Counted from the stretch's first letter, positions 28,120 to 36,638 are shown. The stretch: 64,000 bases of DNA from Halomonas zincidurans B6 (GCF_000731955.1 NZ_JNCK01000001.1:2666001-2730000); one strand, 5' to 3'. The notes: generated by a model from the sequence alone, not told the origin. Made by a program: numbers and translations.

Positions 28120-29343
28120 ATGACCGATACGCAGGACATTGCCCCCCCGGATACCGCCAGCGGCCCACGCGAGGTGGTCGTCAGCGGCGATACCCGCTAC
28201 ACCCTGCTGGGCACCGCGCACGTCTCGCGGGCCAGTGCCGACGAGGTGCGCGAGCTGGTCGAGTCCGGCGACTTCGATGCGGTGGCCATCGAACTGTGCG
28301 AATCGCGCCACCAGAGCCTGACCCAGCCCAACACCCTCGCCGACCAGGATCTGTTCCAGGTGTTCCGCCAGGGCAAGGCCGGCATGGTGGCCGCCAGCCT
28401 GGCGCTGGGCGCCTTCCAGCAGCGCGTCGCCGAACAGTCGGGCATCGAGCCCGGCGCCGAGATGCGCGAAGCGGTCAAGGCCTGCCGGCGCGCCGAACTG
28501 CCGCTGCTGCTGATCGACCGTGACATCGGCGTGACCCTCAAGCGCATCTACGCCAACGTGCCCTGGTGGCAACGCGCCAGCCTGATCAGCGGGCTCGCCG
28601 CCAGCCTGGTCTCGCGCCAGAAGATCTCCAGCGAGGATATCGAGCGGCTCAAGCAGGGCGACGTGCTGGAATCGACCTTCGCCGAGTTCGCCCAGCAGTC
28701 CGAAGCGCTGTACACCCCGCTGATCGCCGAGCGCGACCGCTACATGGCGCTACGCCTGGCCGAGGACAATACCCCGGCGCGCTACCGCGAAGTGCTGGTG
28801 GTGGTCGGCGCCGGTCACCTCAAGGGCCTGGCCGAGCATCTCAGGGCACCGCTGCCCGCCGAGCCGGCCAGCGAACGCGCCGCGCTCGATACCGTCAAGC
28901 CGCGGGCGCGCTGGTGGAAGGCGATTCCCTGGCTGATTACCGCACTGGTGCTGATCGGCTTCGCAATCGGCTTCTCCCGCGATACCCAGCTCGGCTGGCA
29001 GTTGATCGGCGAATGGTTCCTGATCAACGGGGTGCTTTCGGCACTGGGCGCGACGATCGCCCTGGCCCACCCTCTGACGGTGCTGGCGACCTTCTTCGCC
29101 GCCCCGCTGACCTCGCTCAACCCGACCATCGGCGCGGGCTTCGTCGCCGCCGGCGTCGAACTGGCGATGCGCCGACCCAAGGTGCGCGACTTCTCGCGGC
29201 TGCGCCACGACGTCGCCTCGCTCAAGGGCTGGTGGCGCAACCGGGTGTCGCGCACGCTGCTGGTGTTCCTGCTCGCCACCGTGGGCTCGGCGGCTGGCAC
29301 CTGGATCGCCGGGCTGCGCATCGCCGGCCAGTTACTGGGCTAG
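28120..29343 (+). CDS. TraB/PrgY family membrane protein
   Basis: A 407-aa protein with an N-terminal TIKI/TraB domain (about residues 15-245) and four or so C-terminal helices (from about 270). Conserved family features are YTLLGTAHVSRASADEV, AVAIELCESRH, a long helical segment with DRDIGVTLKR, and VVVGAGHLKGLAEHL. I use ATG 28120 (MTDTQD); the same frame is open much further upstream across trkH, but only as a GC-rich shadow. Enterococcal TraB/PrgY shut down sex pheromone; the bacterial family is thought to be metalloprotease-like. Its role here is unknown. It may be read with trkAH, 104 bp upstream. Confidence 0.88.
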   Translation: MTDTQDIAPPDTASGPREVVVSGDTRYTLLGTAHVSRASADEVRELVESGDFDAVAIELCESRHQSLTQPNTLADQDLFQVFRQGKAGMVAASLALGAFQQRVAEQSGIEPGAEMREAVKACRRAELPLLLIDRDIGVTLKRIYANVPWWQRASLISGLAASLVSRQKISSEDIERLKQGDVLESTFAEFAQQSEALYTPLIAERDRYMALRLAEDNTPARYREVLVVVGAGHLKGLAEHLRAPLPAEPASERAALDTVKPRARWWKAIPWLITALVLIGFAIGFSRDTQLGWQLIGEWFLINGVLSALGATIALAHPLTVLATFFAAPLTSLNPTIGAGFVAAGVELAMRRPKVRDFSRLRHDVASLKGWWRNRVSRTLLVFLLATVGSAAGTWIAGLRIAGQLLG

Positions 29344-29351
29344 CGCGCGGC

Positions 29352-29558
29352 TCAGCCGCCGTGACACTTCTTGTACTTCTTGCCGCTGCCGCATGGGCAG
29401 GGATCGTTGCGACCCAACGTCTTCAAGGCATTGCGCACCGGCGTCTGCGGACCGTGGTTGCAGTGCGGGCCATGCACGTGGCCGGCACTGCCCGATGCGG
29501 GACCAGCGTCATGAGTGTGTCGGCAATCGGGGCCATGAACGTGAGGGGATTGGGGCAT
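29352..29558 (-). CDS. SEC-C motif protein, His-rich
   Basis: A 68-aa protein ending in a canonical SEC-C zinc motif (RNDPCPCGSGKKYKKCHGG), the same module found at the C-terminus of SecA. The N-terminal half is rich in His, with repeats of the kind HVHGPDCRH and HVHGPHCNH, a likely metal-binding stretch. Such small stand-alone SEC-C proteins are common in proteobacteria and their function is not settled; a zinc or copper store or chaperone adaptor is conceivable. It converges on the TraB-family gene and follows the DTW gene on the same strand by 85 bp. Confidence 0.9.
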   Translation of the reverse strand: MPQSPHVHGPDCRHTHDAGPASGSAGHVHGPHCNHGPQTPVRNALKTLGRNDPCPCGSGKKYKKCHGG

Positions 29559-29643
29559 CGGCGGATCCTCGTAACGGGCGCATGACGGACAAGACGCGCA
29601 TTATCGCCGTCGTCGCGGCGAAAGAGAATCCCCGGCAGGCCGT

Positions 29644-30504
29644 TCAGCGCATATGCTCGCGCCTTTCCAGCAACCGTTTCATCGCCGCGGTCGGGGCCTC
29701 GAGCTTGCCGTGTCGGCGGCTGGCCGCGTAGCTGTCGTTGAAGGCATCGAAGTAGTCGTCGAGAGTCGCCGCCGCCTCACCGTCGCCGGTCTGGTGGAGC
29801 AGTTCGGCGGCGACCTCGGCGGTACACAGATGCTCACTCGGGGCCGGTTTGCGCAGCCGGTAGCGGGTGGTGCGTTCGCTGTGCAGCGGCAATACCGGCA
29901 ACGCGGCCAGGTACGCGCTGCGGCGGAACATGCGCCGCGCCTGACGCCAGGTGCCATCGAGCAGGATCAGCACCGGAATGCGGCCATCGCGCTTGGCGGC
30001 GCGCACGGCGTCGGGGCCGACCACCCGCTCGGCGTAGTCCGGCTGATCATCGGGAAACACCACGAAGGGCGCGAACCGAGGATCGTCGAGACGCGCCAGC
30101 AGGGTCGGGTCGGGCGCCGTGCGACACCAGGTGAAGACCTCGGTGGTATCCAGGATATCGCCGATCAGGCGCCCGGTGTTGGTCGGCTTGTAATGCTCGT
30201 AGGGGTGCGTCAGCAGCCACACGCGGGTCTCGCTGGTGGTGGCCACCTTGTAGGGACACAGGCAATTGAGGCTGGGCAGTCGGCACGCCTCGCAGCGCGT
30301 CACGAAGCTGCCCCGGGCGTTGAACGGCTTGCGACGCGGAGTATCGCCCGAGGCGTCTTCGCCACGCTGGGCGCCCCGCTCACGACAAGGTTCGCTATCA
30401 CAATCGGCCATAGGCTCGTACGCACCGGGCTTGGACCCTGACTCGGTGACCCAAGCAGGACGCTGAATGAAGACGCTAGATGAAAGAGCCGGGTAGTTTA
30501 GCAT
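29644..30504 (-). CDS. tapT: DTW-domain tRNA aminocarboxypropyltransferase, copy 1
   Basis: A 286-aa TDD-superfamily (TapT/TrmO-unrelated, YfiP-like) protein. A Cys cluster (TRCEACRLPSLNCLCPY, about residues 69-85) is typical, followed by WLLTHPYEHYKPTNTGRLI, FPDDQPDYAERVV and the DTW variant ILLDGTWRQARRMFR. Family knowledge: E. coli TapT adds the 3-amino-3-carboxypropyl group of SAM to U47 of tRNA. The first 60 residues are Arg/Ser rich with no domain; starts at 30504 or at 30411 (MADCD) are both possible. A second copy, about 90% identical, lies at 35731-36579 in the same orientation, and the accessory island sits between them. Confidence 0.92.
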   Translation of the reverse strand: MLNYPALSSSVFIQRPAWVTESGSKPGAYEPMADCDSEPCRERGAQRGEDASGDTPRRKPFNARGSFVTRCEACRLPSLNCLCPYKVATTSETRVWLLTHPYEHYKPTNTGRLIGDILDTTEVFTWCRTAPDPTLLARLDDPRFAPFVVFPDDQPDYAERVVGPDAVRAAKRDGRIPVLILLDGTWRQARRMFRRSAYLAALPVLPLHSERTTRYRLRKPAPSEHLCTAEVAAELLHQTGDGEAAATLDDYFDAFNDSYAASRRHGKLEAPTAAMKRLLERREHMR

Positions 30505-30534
30505 GCGCGGCCTGGGTACCCGTCAAGCGATCCG
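29644..30534 (-). repeat. Direct repeat A (left copy of a DTW gene duplication)
   Basis: The repeat covers the whole DTW gene and about 30 bp upstream of its start. Over 60 bases around the start (30440-30505) it is almost identical to repeat B; beyond TCAAGCGATCCG (to 30534) similarity stops. Confidence 0.8.
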
Positions 30535-30692
30535 CCGGCGGTTATCGGGGCAACGACAGTCTGCGCGCTTTATTGCGGCTCATGCTGGCTAGCGCTCAGA
30601 CAAGCACTGTCGTAGGGCCAACCAGTCGACCGTACTTCACTAACATGCCAGACTGCCATCTTGGACCCTCACTACTAGTAGAATACCGCTGA

Positions 30693-31913
30693 ATGAAGCT
30701 AAAGCGCCTGATACTGGAGAACTTTCGCGCCAAGCCATCTCTGTCGATGACGCTGGGGCCGCGCCTGACGCTGCTAATGGGCGCCAATGGTAGTGGCAAG
30801 ACCACCTTGCTGGACGGTATCGCCATTGGGCTCGGTGAAATCCTCACCTATCTGCCCGGTGTGTCGGGCATGACCTTCAAGAAGCGGGGCGATATTCATC
30901 AGCGGGGTAACCACTTGGCGCCCTATACACGGATTACCCTGGAAACCTTTCAAAGGCTTTCCTGGGACCGACTCCAGCGGCGCGACAATAGCAAGAAGAC
31001 AGCCGGTGAGATCCCTCCGGGACAGGGAGTAAAAGCGCTCAAGCAACATCTCGACATTACCGTGATAGATCCTTGGGCAGCCGGAGAGCCCTTCGAACTG
31101 CCGGTGTTTGCCTATTACGGCGTTAGCCGCGCCTTGCTGGATCTACCCCTCAGTCGCAAGGGATTTCCCAAGTCCCACGAACGTTTCGATGCCTTGGCCA
31201 ATGCGCTGAACGCCGATACGCGTTTCAAGTCGGCCTTCGTCTGGTTCTACAACAAAGAAAACGAGGAGCATCGGCTGCAAAGGCAGCACAAGAGCTTCGA
31301 CGTAACGCTGCCGGAGCTGGATGCGGTACGCCGTGCCATCACGCAGTTATTTCCCGACCTCTCCGAGCCGCATATCGAACTCAATCCGCTGCGCTTCGCA
31401 GTGAAGCAGCAGGGCGAATGGCTGAATATCGCTCAGCTCAGCGATGGCTATCAGACCCTGCTGGGGCTGGTCATCGACCTCAGTTCGCGAATGGCCATGG
31501 CCAACCCACATCTAGATGATCCACTGGCGGCTGAAGCGGTGGTGATGATCGACGAAGTCGATCTACACCTACATCCCGAGTGGCAACGGCGTGTAGTGGG
31601 AGACCTGCTAGTCACCTTTCCCAATACCCAGTTCATCATCACCACCCACAGCCCCTTTATCGTCGAGGCGCTCAACAATCATCTCAAGCGCAGCCAGCTC
31701 GATGGCCTCGAGATCACCCATGAAGCCATCCAGGCACTATTGCCGCTATCGCCGAAAGAGGTGGCCGCCTATCTCATCACGCCGGACGAGGCCCAGTCGC
31801 TGATGGCGGCCGACCTGGGGCTGCTCGATGACAAGCTGCTCAGCCACTTCAATGCCATCAATCGCCTCTATGACGAGATGCGGGATATCGAGTGGGAGCA
31901 TCGCGAGGCATGA
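30693..31913 (+). CDS. AAA family ATPase (RecF/OLD-like, AAA_21 type)
   Basis: A 406-aa SMC/ABC-like ATPase without a long coiled coil. Walker A is GANGSGKT (residues 30-37), the ABC-like signature is LSDGYQTLLGL (249-259), Walker B is AVVMIDEVDLHLHPEWQ (282-297) and the H-loop is ITTHSP (316-321). The N-terminal KLKRLILENFRA is the usual first strand pair of this class. There is no TOPRIM domain, so it is not a complete OLD nuclease. Its stop overlaps the start of the next gene as ATGA, implying a coupled two-protein system. Stand-alone ATPases of this type partner effectors in several phage-defence systems (for example PtuA in Septu, AriA in PARIS); a similar role here is inference. Confidence 0.9.
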   Translation: MKLKRLILENFRAKPSLSMTLGPRLTLLMGANGSGKTTLLDGIAIGLGEILTYLPGVSGMTFKKRGDIHQRGNHLAPYTRITLETFQRLSWDRLQRRDNSKKTAGEIPPGQGVKALKQHLDITVIDPWAAGEPFELPVFAYYGVSRALLDLPLSRKGFPKSHERFDALANALNADTRFKSAFVWFYNKENEEHRLQRQHKSFDVTLPELDAVRRAITQLFPDLSEPHIELNPLRFAVKQQGEWLNIAQLSDGYQTLLGLVIDLSSRMAMANPHLDDPLAAEAVVMIDEVDLHLHPEWQRRVVGDLLVTFPNTQFIITTHSPFIVEALNNHLKRSQLDGLEITHEAIQALLPLSPKEVAAYLITPDEAQSLMAADLGLLDDKLLSHFNAINRLYDEMRDIEWEHREA

Positions 31914-32413
31914 ATCTGGGCAAGTATCAGGACTGCGTGTGTCGGAGGATGGGCAACACCCAGGCGTTGTGCCGCGGGGAACTGACGTTAGGTGAGCAAG
32001 GCAAGCGGATTCGCCTGACCCCCAAGGCAGGGGAGCAGGCCGTCGCAGTGGTGCTGGATGGCTGTGTCTTGCGCGATAATCAGCCGAAGTGCGACGGACT
32101 CTTCCTCTGGCAGGGCAATCAAAGTAATGCCGCCGTGCTCGTCGAACTCAAGGGCGCCGGTGATATCCCGCACGCTTTCGAACAGCTTGCCTACGTGAAG
32201 CGGCAGCGGCCGGAATATCGGGCATTGGTGAAATCCCTGCGTGCAGAAGCTGGCGCTGGCCGACGCGTGTTGGAAAAGGCCGTGGTGATCACCAACGGCA
32301 TGCTCTCCAAGCCGGATCAGGAGCGGCTGGAAGATCATTATGGCATCCGTGTGATGGCCGTCCTGCATTGTGAAGCCAGCTCGCCAATTCCTGAGTTGCG
32401 AGACCATCTCTGA
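31910..32413 (+). CDS. Small PD-(D/E)XK-like protein, putative effector
   Basis: A 167-aa protein with no name I recognise. It shows a plausible PD-(D/E)XK nuclease core: Asp62 in KCDGLFLW, then a hydrophobic strand ending VLVELKG with Glu79 and Lys81, followed by helix AFEQLAYV with a Gln at 92, and Glu24 in an earlier helix. The C-terminal part has a strand KAVVITNG and a short final strand. It also has Cys residues (9, 11, 21, 52, 61, 154) that might bind metal. The ATG at 31910 overlaps the ATPase stop by four bases. Nuclease function is inferred from spacing of D, E-x-K only. Confidence 0.65.
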   Translation: MNLGKYQDCVCRRMGNTQALCRGELTLGEQGKRIRLTPKAGEQAVAVVLDGCVLRDNQPKCDGLFLWQGNQSNAAVLVELKGAGDIPHAFEQLAYVKRQRPEYRALVKSLRAEAGAGRRVLEKAVVITNGMLSKPDQERLEDHYGIRVMAVLHCEASSPIPELRDHL

Positions 32414-32474
32414 CCGCACCGCGAGAGATTACATTAGTCACCAAGGTAGGCATCGACGCAAGGAGAAACACTCG

Positions 32475-32714
32475 ATGGCCGACCTACCTCCACTGAAAGT
32501 ATACTACGACGGCATCTGCCCCATTTGCCGACAAGATCGCGCCCGCTACGAAAGCTGGCTGGGCAGGCGAGTCCGACCGGCAGGTGACAGCAAACGCTGC
32601 GCGACAAGGGCGTGGGCGCGCAGGCAGCGCTGCTCTCCCTACACGTGGAAGAAGAGGACGGGCGCACCGGGAGGAAATCGACGCCTTGTGCTCCGACCTG
32701 ACTTTGATCCTTGA
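32475..32714 (+). pseudogene. DCC-family thiol-disulfide oxidoreductase (DUF393), decayed
   Basis: The start has a good AAGGAG and encodes LKVYYDGICPICRQDRARYESW, the N-terminus of the DCC/YuxK family with its CxxC (CPIC). After about 30 residues the frame is lost. Family-like sequence continues in another frame (LRDKGVGAQAALLSLHVEEE from about 32597) and then in a third (EEIDALC near 32670), so at least two frameshifts and a deletion separate it from a normal 120-140 aa gene. It is an inactive passenger between the two halves of the island. Confidence 0.75.
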
Positions 32715-32783
32715 ACGGGCCTCTGAAACAATCAGATTCGTTTACACGTAGACAGCCTTACTTAACAAACGAGCTCTCATCCT

Positions 32784-35645
32784 ATGCGAGTCTTGCTTTA
32801 CAGCGATCTGGACGCGGCATCGATTCCCGGTTTCCAGAAGTTACGCTCCGCCCTTGAAGCGGACAATTTTCGACAGGCCGATGTACGCAAGATCGGTGAC
32901 AACCTTTATCGAGCACGCCTCAACAAACGTGATCGCGTACTGTTCTCGCTTTACCGGCATGCCCACGAAACCTGCTGCCTGATACTCGAATACCTGCGCA
33001 ATCACGCCTATGAACGCTCGCGCTTTCTGGCCGGCGACGCCGTGATCGATGAAGACAAGATCCCCCGCTTGCAGGCCCCCGAAGAGGCAGAAGCCGCCCC
33101 CCTGAGCTACCTTCATCCGACTCGCGAGCGCTTCCATCTGCTCGACAAGATCCTGACCTTCGACGACGAGCAGGAAGCTATCTTCGCTTCGCCCTCACCG
33201 CTGGTCATCATCGGCTCGGCAGGCAGTGGCAAGACCGCGTTGATTCTCGAGAAGCTCAAGCAAGCCATCGGTGATGTGCTCTATGTCAGCCTTTCGTCCT
33301 ATCTCGTGACCAGCGCTCGGGAGCTCTATTACGCCCACGGTTATGACAACCCCGATCAGTCGGTGGATTTCCTGTCGTTCCAGGAATTACTGGAAACCAT
33401 CCAGGTGCCTCAAGGTCGGCAGGTCGAGAATCGGGATTTTCAGGACTGGTTCCAGCGCCATCGCCAAGGCAGTGGTCTGAGTGATTCACATAAACTTTAC
33501 GAAGAGATCCGCGGCGTGATCACCGGAGCGACGACCGCGAGCGGTTGGCGTTCCCGGGAGGAATACCTGGAGCTCGGTGTCAAGCAATCGATCTTCCCGG
33601 AAGCCGAGCGCCCCCGGGTCTACGATCTTTTCGAACGCTACCTGGCGTTTCTCGGTGAGCAAGGGCTCTATGATCCCAACCTGGTTGCTCATGATCATCT
33701 CGCTCTCGTGCAACCCGGCTACGACTTCGTGGTGATCGACGAGGTGCAGGACATCACCAACGTTCAGCTCTACCTGATTCTAAAGAGCTTGCGGGAGCCC
33801 GGACAGTTCCTGCTCAGCGGCGACGCCAACCAGATCGTCCACCCCAACTTCTTCTCCTGGGCCAGCGTCAAGTCGCTGTTCTTTCATGAGCACGACCTGA
33901 CCCGTCACGGCGAAGTCGTGCGTATCCTGCATGCCAATTACCGCAATGCGCCACTGGTCACTGCACTGGCCAACCGCATCCTCAAGATCAAGCATGCACG
34001 GTTCGGCTCGGTGGATCGCGAGAGTAACTATCTGATACATAGCGCTGTCGAGCAGTCGGGGCAGGTCCAACTCCTGGAGAACCGGGAAACGCTCAAGCGC
34101 GAACTCGACAACCGCACCGCACGGTCAACGCGTTTCGCAGTAATAGTGCTGCATCCGGCACAGAAGGAGGAAGCCCGGCGCTGGTTCCGCACCCCGCTGG
34201 TCTTCTCGATCCAGGAAGCCAAGGGTCTCGAATACGACAGCGCCATCCTTTACAACGTGATCAGCGAGGATGCAGACATGTTCCAGGCGATCACCCAGGG
34301 CGTAGCCCCCGAGGACCTGGAGCGCGAGGAACTCGATTACCGCCGTGGCAAGGACAAACACGATAAATCACTGGAGATCTATAAGTTCTTCATCAACGCT
34401 CTGTATGTGGCGGTAACCCGGGCGGTGCGCAATGTCTACCTGGTGGAGACGCAGCTCGACCATCCGCTATTGCAACTGCTGAATGTTGCAAGCCTGGAAG
34501 GTGAACTCCAGTTGCAACAGGACGATTCATCTCTCGAGGACTGGCAACACGAGGCCAGACGGCTCGAGCTCCAGGGCAAGGACGAGCAGGCCCAGGCGAT
34601 CCGTGAGCAGATACTGGATGAACAACCGGTGCCCTGGACGGTACTGGATCGTGCGGGCTTCGAGGAATTGCGCCACCAAGCCCTCGTCGAGGGGGGCAAG
34701 AAGCAGCGTCTCGAAGTCTTCGAATACGCTCTGCTTCATCATCATCGCCCGACCCTTAACGCCTTAGCCGAGGCCGGCTTCAAGCCGGCCCTCAATGATA
34801 AAGCCAAGGCGGCGCATCAGCTCCACCGCAATCACTTCATGAGCTACGAGATGAGCCACCCTACGGCCGTGCTCAGGGATACGCAGCGCTACGGGGTGGA
34901 TCATCGTATTCGCTTCGGCCTCACGCCCTTGATGATCGCAGCGCGATTGGGCAACAGTGCCCTGGTGGCGCAGTTGATCGAACGAGGAGCCAATCCGACG
35001 CTGACCACCAACAATGGTTTCACCGCCCTGCATTTCGCCCTGGAACAAGCGATGCTCGACGATACCTTTGCACGTCAACGCTTCCCCGCCCTCTACCCTC
35101 TGCTGGCCCCGGCTAGCCTCAACGTGCAAGTCGATGGCCGTCTGGTGAAGCTCGATCGTCGACTGATGGAAACCTTCCTTCTCGAACTGCTGCAAGCCAT
35201 GTTCTATCGCCATCTCGGCCCGGTCCTGGCATGGAACCACGGCTACACAGCCCAGGATATTGAAGGTTGGGTCTCTCGACTTCCCGATAGTGTCTTGCCT
35301 GCGCGCCGCAAGCGCCGAGCCTATCTCTCCAGCGTTCTGGCCAAGAACGAAATCCAGCGCGAGGATCGTTACAATCGCAAACTGTTCCTGCGCCTGCGGC
35401 GCGGACACTACGTGCTCAACCCGGCCCTGAAGCTTCGCGATGGTGCAAGCTGGATCGGCTTGCATGAACGCTTCTTGCTGGAGGATCTGGGGATCCGTCG
35501 GTCCGCGGAACGGCTGTCCTCTCAAGAAATACGCCTGTTCGACGCTGACTTTCTGCGCCGCCAGGATCAGTATCAGCAAGATACACTGAAGACCCAGCGA
35601 GGTACCCTGCTCAGTCTGGGAGCCGGTAGCCAGGGCGGCCAATAA
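32784..35645 (+). CDS. SF1 helicase with RelE-like N-terminus and ankyrin repeats
   Basis: A 953-aa multidomain protein. Residues about 12-82 resemble a RelE/ParE toxin fold (IGDNLYRARLNKRDRVLFSLY, then LILEYLRNHAYERSRFL). A UvrD/Rep-type SF1 motor follows: Walker A GSAGSGKT (144-151), motif II FVVIDEVQDI (315-324), motif III GDANQIV (346-352), NYRN (385-388), motif V QEAKGLEYD (477-485) and motif VI YVAVTRA (541-547). Residues about 711-755 make at least one to two ankyrin repeats (GLTPLMIAARLGNSALVAQLIERGANP, then GFTALHFAL). The basic C-terminus has RRKRRAYLSSVLAKNE. It could act on DNA with protein-protein targeting through the ankyrins. Start at ATG 32784; the Shine-Dalgarno is weak. Confidence 0.82.
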   Translation: MRVLLYSDLDAASIPGFQKLRSALEADNFRQADVRKIGDNLYRARLNKRDRVLFSLYRHAHETCCLILEYLRNHAYERSRFLAGDAVIDEDKIPRLQAPEEAEAAPLSYLHPTRERFHLLDKILTFDDEQEAIFASPSPLVIIGSAGSGKTALILEKLKQAIGDVLYVSLSSYLVTSARELYYAHGYDNPDQSVDFLSFQELLETIQVPQGRQVENRDFQDWFQRHRQGSGLSDSHKLYEEIRGVITGATTASGWRSREEYLELGVKQSIFPEAERPRVYDLFERYLAFLGEQGLYDPNLVAHDHLALVQPGYDFVVIDEVQDITNVQLYLILKSLREPGQFLLSGDANQIVHPNFFSWASVKSLFFHEHDLTRHGEVVRILHANYRNAPLVTALANRILKIKHARFGSVDRESNYLIHSAVEQSGQVQLLENRETLKRELDNRTARSTRFAVIVLHPAQKEEARRWFRTPLVFSIQEAKGLEYDSAILYNVISEDADMFQAITQGVAPEDLEREELDYRRGKDKHDKSLEIYKFFINALYVAVTRAVRNVYLVETQLDHPLLQLLNVASLEGELQLQQDDSSLEDWQHEARRLELQGKDEQAQAIREQILDEQPVPWTVLDRAGFEELRHQALVEGGKKQRLEVFEYALLHHHRPTLNALAEAGFKPALNDKAKAAHQLHRNHFMSYEMSHPTAVLRDTQRYGVDHRIRFGLTPLMIAARLGNSALVAQLIERGANPTLTTNNGFTALHFALEQAMLDDTFARQRFPALYPLLAPASLNVQVDGRLVKLDRRLMETFLLELLQAMFYRHLGPVLAWNHGYTAQDIEGWVSRLPDSVLPARRKRRAYLSSVLAKNEIQREDRYNRKLFLRLRRGHYVLNPALKLRDGASWIGLHERFLLEDLGIRRSAERLSSQEIRLFDADFLRRQDQYQQDTLKTQRGTLLSLGAGSQGGQ

Positions 35646-35730
35646 CCGAGGACAGGGGCAACATTGGAAAAGCCGCCTTGCATCGCCACTTCAACGATCG
35701 CAATCGAGTTCGCTGAGTGGTTTATCGGCG

Positions 35731-36579
35731 CTAGCGCCTTGCCAGCAGCCGCTGCATCGGCGCGGTCGGAGCCTCGAGCTTGCCGTGCCGGCGGCTGGCC
35801 GCGTAGCTGTCGTTGAAGGCGTCGAAGTAGTCGTCGAGGGTCGCCGCCGCCTTGCCGTCGCCGGTCTGGTGAAGCAGCTCGGCGGCGACCTCGGCGGTAC
35901 ACAAATGCGCACTCGAGGCCGGCTTGCGCAGCCGGTAGCGGGTCGCGCGCTCGCTGTGCAACGGCAATACCGGCAAGCGCTCGAGATAGGCGCTCTTGCG
36001 AAAGATTCGCCGCGCCTGGCGCCAGGTGCCGTCGAGCAGAATCAGCACCGGAATGCGCCCCTCGCGCTTGGCGGCGCGCACGGCGTCGGGGCTGACCACG
36101 CGCGCGGCGTAGTCCGGCTGGTCGTCGGGGAACACCACGAAGGGCGCGAACCGCGGGTCTGCAAGGCGCGCCAGCAGGGTCGGGTCGGGCGCCGTGCGAT
36201 ACCAGGTGAAGACTTCGGTGGTGTCCAGAATATCGCCGATCAGCCGCCCGGTGTTGGTCGGCTTGTAATGCTCGTAGGGGTGTGCCAACAGCCACACGCG
36301 GGTCTCGCTGGCGGCGGCCACCTTGTAGGGGCACAGGCAGTTGAGGCTGGGCAGCCGACACGCCTCGCAGCGCGTCACGAAGCTGCCCCGGGCGTTGAAC
36401 GGCTTGCGCCGCGGAGCATCGCCCGAGACGTCTTCGCCGCGCTGGGCGCCCCGCTGACGACAAGGCTCGCTATCACGATCGACCATAGGCTCGTACGCAC
36501 CGGGCTTGGACCCTGACTCGGTGACCCAAGCAGGACGCTGAATGAAGACGCTAGATGAAAGAGCCGGGCAGTCTAGCAT
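35731..36579 (-). CDS. tapT: DTW-domain tRNA aminocarboxypropyltransferase, copy 2
   Basis: A 282-aa paralogue of the gene at 29644, about 90% identical by eye (some 27 differences), with all landmarks preserved: TRCEACRLPSLNCLCPY, PYEHYKPTNTGRL, FPDDQPDYAARVV and ILLDGTWRQARR. Most changes are conservative (E/D, K/R, A/T), so both copies look functional. Orientation is the same. Copy 2 faces the BASS transporter gene 59 bp upstream of its start region, and its 3' end converges on the helicase. One copy is presumably ancestral and the other arrived with, or was generated by, the island. Confidence 0.92.
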   Translation of the reverse strand: MLDCPALSSSVFIQRPAWVTESGSKPGAYEPMVDRDSEPCRQRGAQRGEDVSGDAPRRKPFNARGSFVTRCEACRLPSLNCLCPYKVAAASETRVWLLAHPYEHYKPTNTGRLIGDILDTTEVFTWYRTAPDPTLLARLADPRFAPFVVFPDDQPDYAARVVSPDAVRAAKREGRIPVLILLDGTWRQARRIFRKSAYLERLPVLPLHSERATRYRLRKPASSAHLCTAEVAAELLHQTGDGKAAATLDDYFDAFNDSYAASRRHGKLEAPTAPMQRLLARR

Positions 36580-36609
36580 GCCCGGCCCCGATTCCCCTCA
36601 AGCGATCCG
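35731..36609 (-). repeat. Direct repeat B (right copy of a DTW gene duplication)
   Basis: Matches repeat A at 29644-30534 in the same orientation, including the conserved leader up to TCAAGCGATCCG. Confidence 0.8.
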
Positions 36610-36638
36610 TCACGTGCTAACGGCGGATCGCCGGTCGC

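Larger units (their letters stand above)
30535..35730. other. Accessory island between duplicated DTW genes
   Basis: The 5.2-kb insert carries four plus-strand reading units (ATPase, PD-(D/E)XK-like protein, decayed DCC gene, helicase), against the minus-strand DTW copies on each side. Its coding sequence is visibly less GC-rich than its neighbours, with more A/T at third positions. No integrase, transposase or tRNA is inside, so insertion by homologous recombination through the DTW gene is plausible. The stretch 30535-30692 upstream of the ATPase should hold a promoter; TTGGAC and TAGAAT are visible near 30661 and 30678 but are too close together to form a standard pair. Confidence 0.6.

Noticed and set aside
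32784..33030. A separate RelE toxin gene at the start of the helicase
   Set aside because: The frame continues without stop or internal start into the motor domain, and no antitoxin-like gene is adjacent.
29644..36579. DTW duplication as an assembly artefact
   Set aside because: The copies differ at some 27 residues and at many third positions, which an artefactual repeat would not show.
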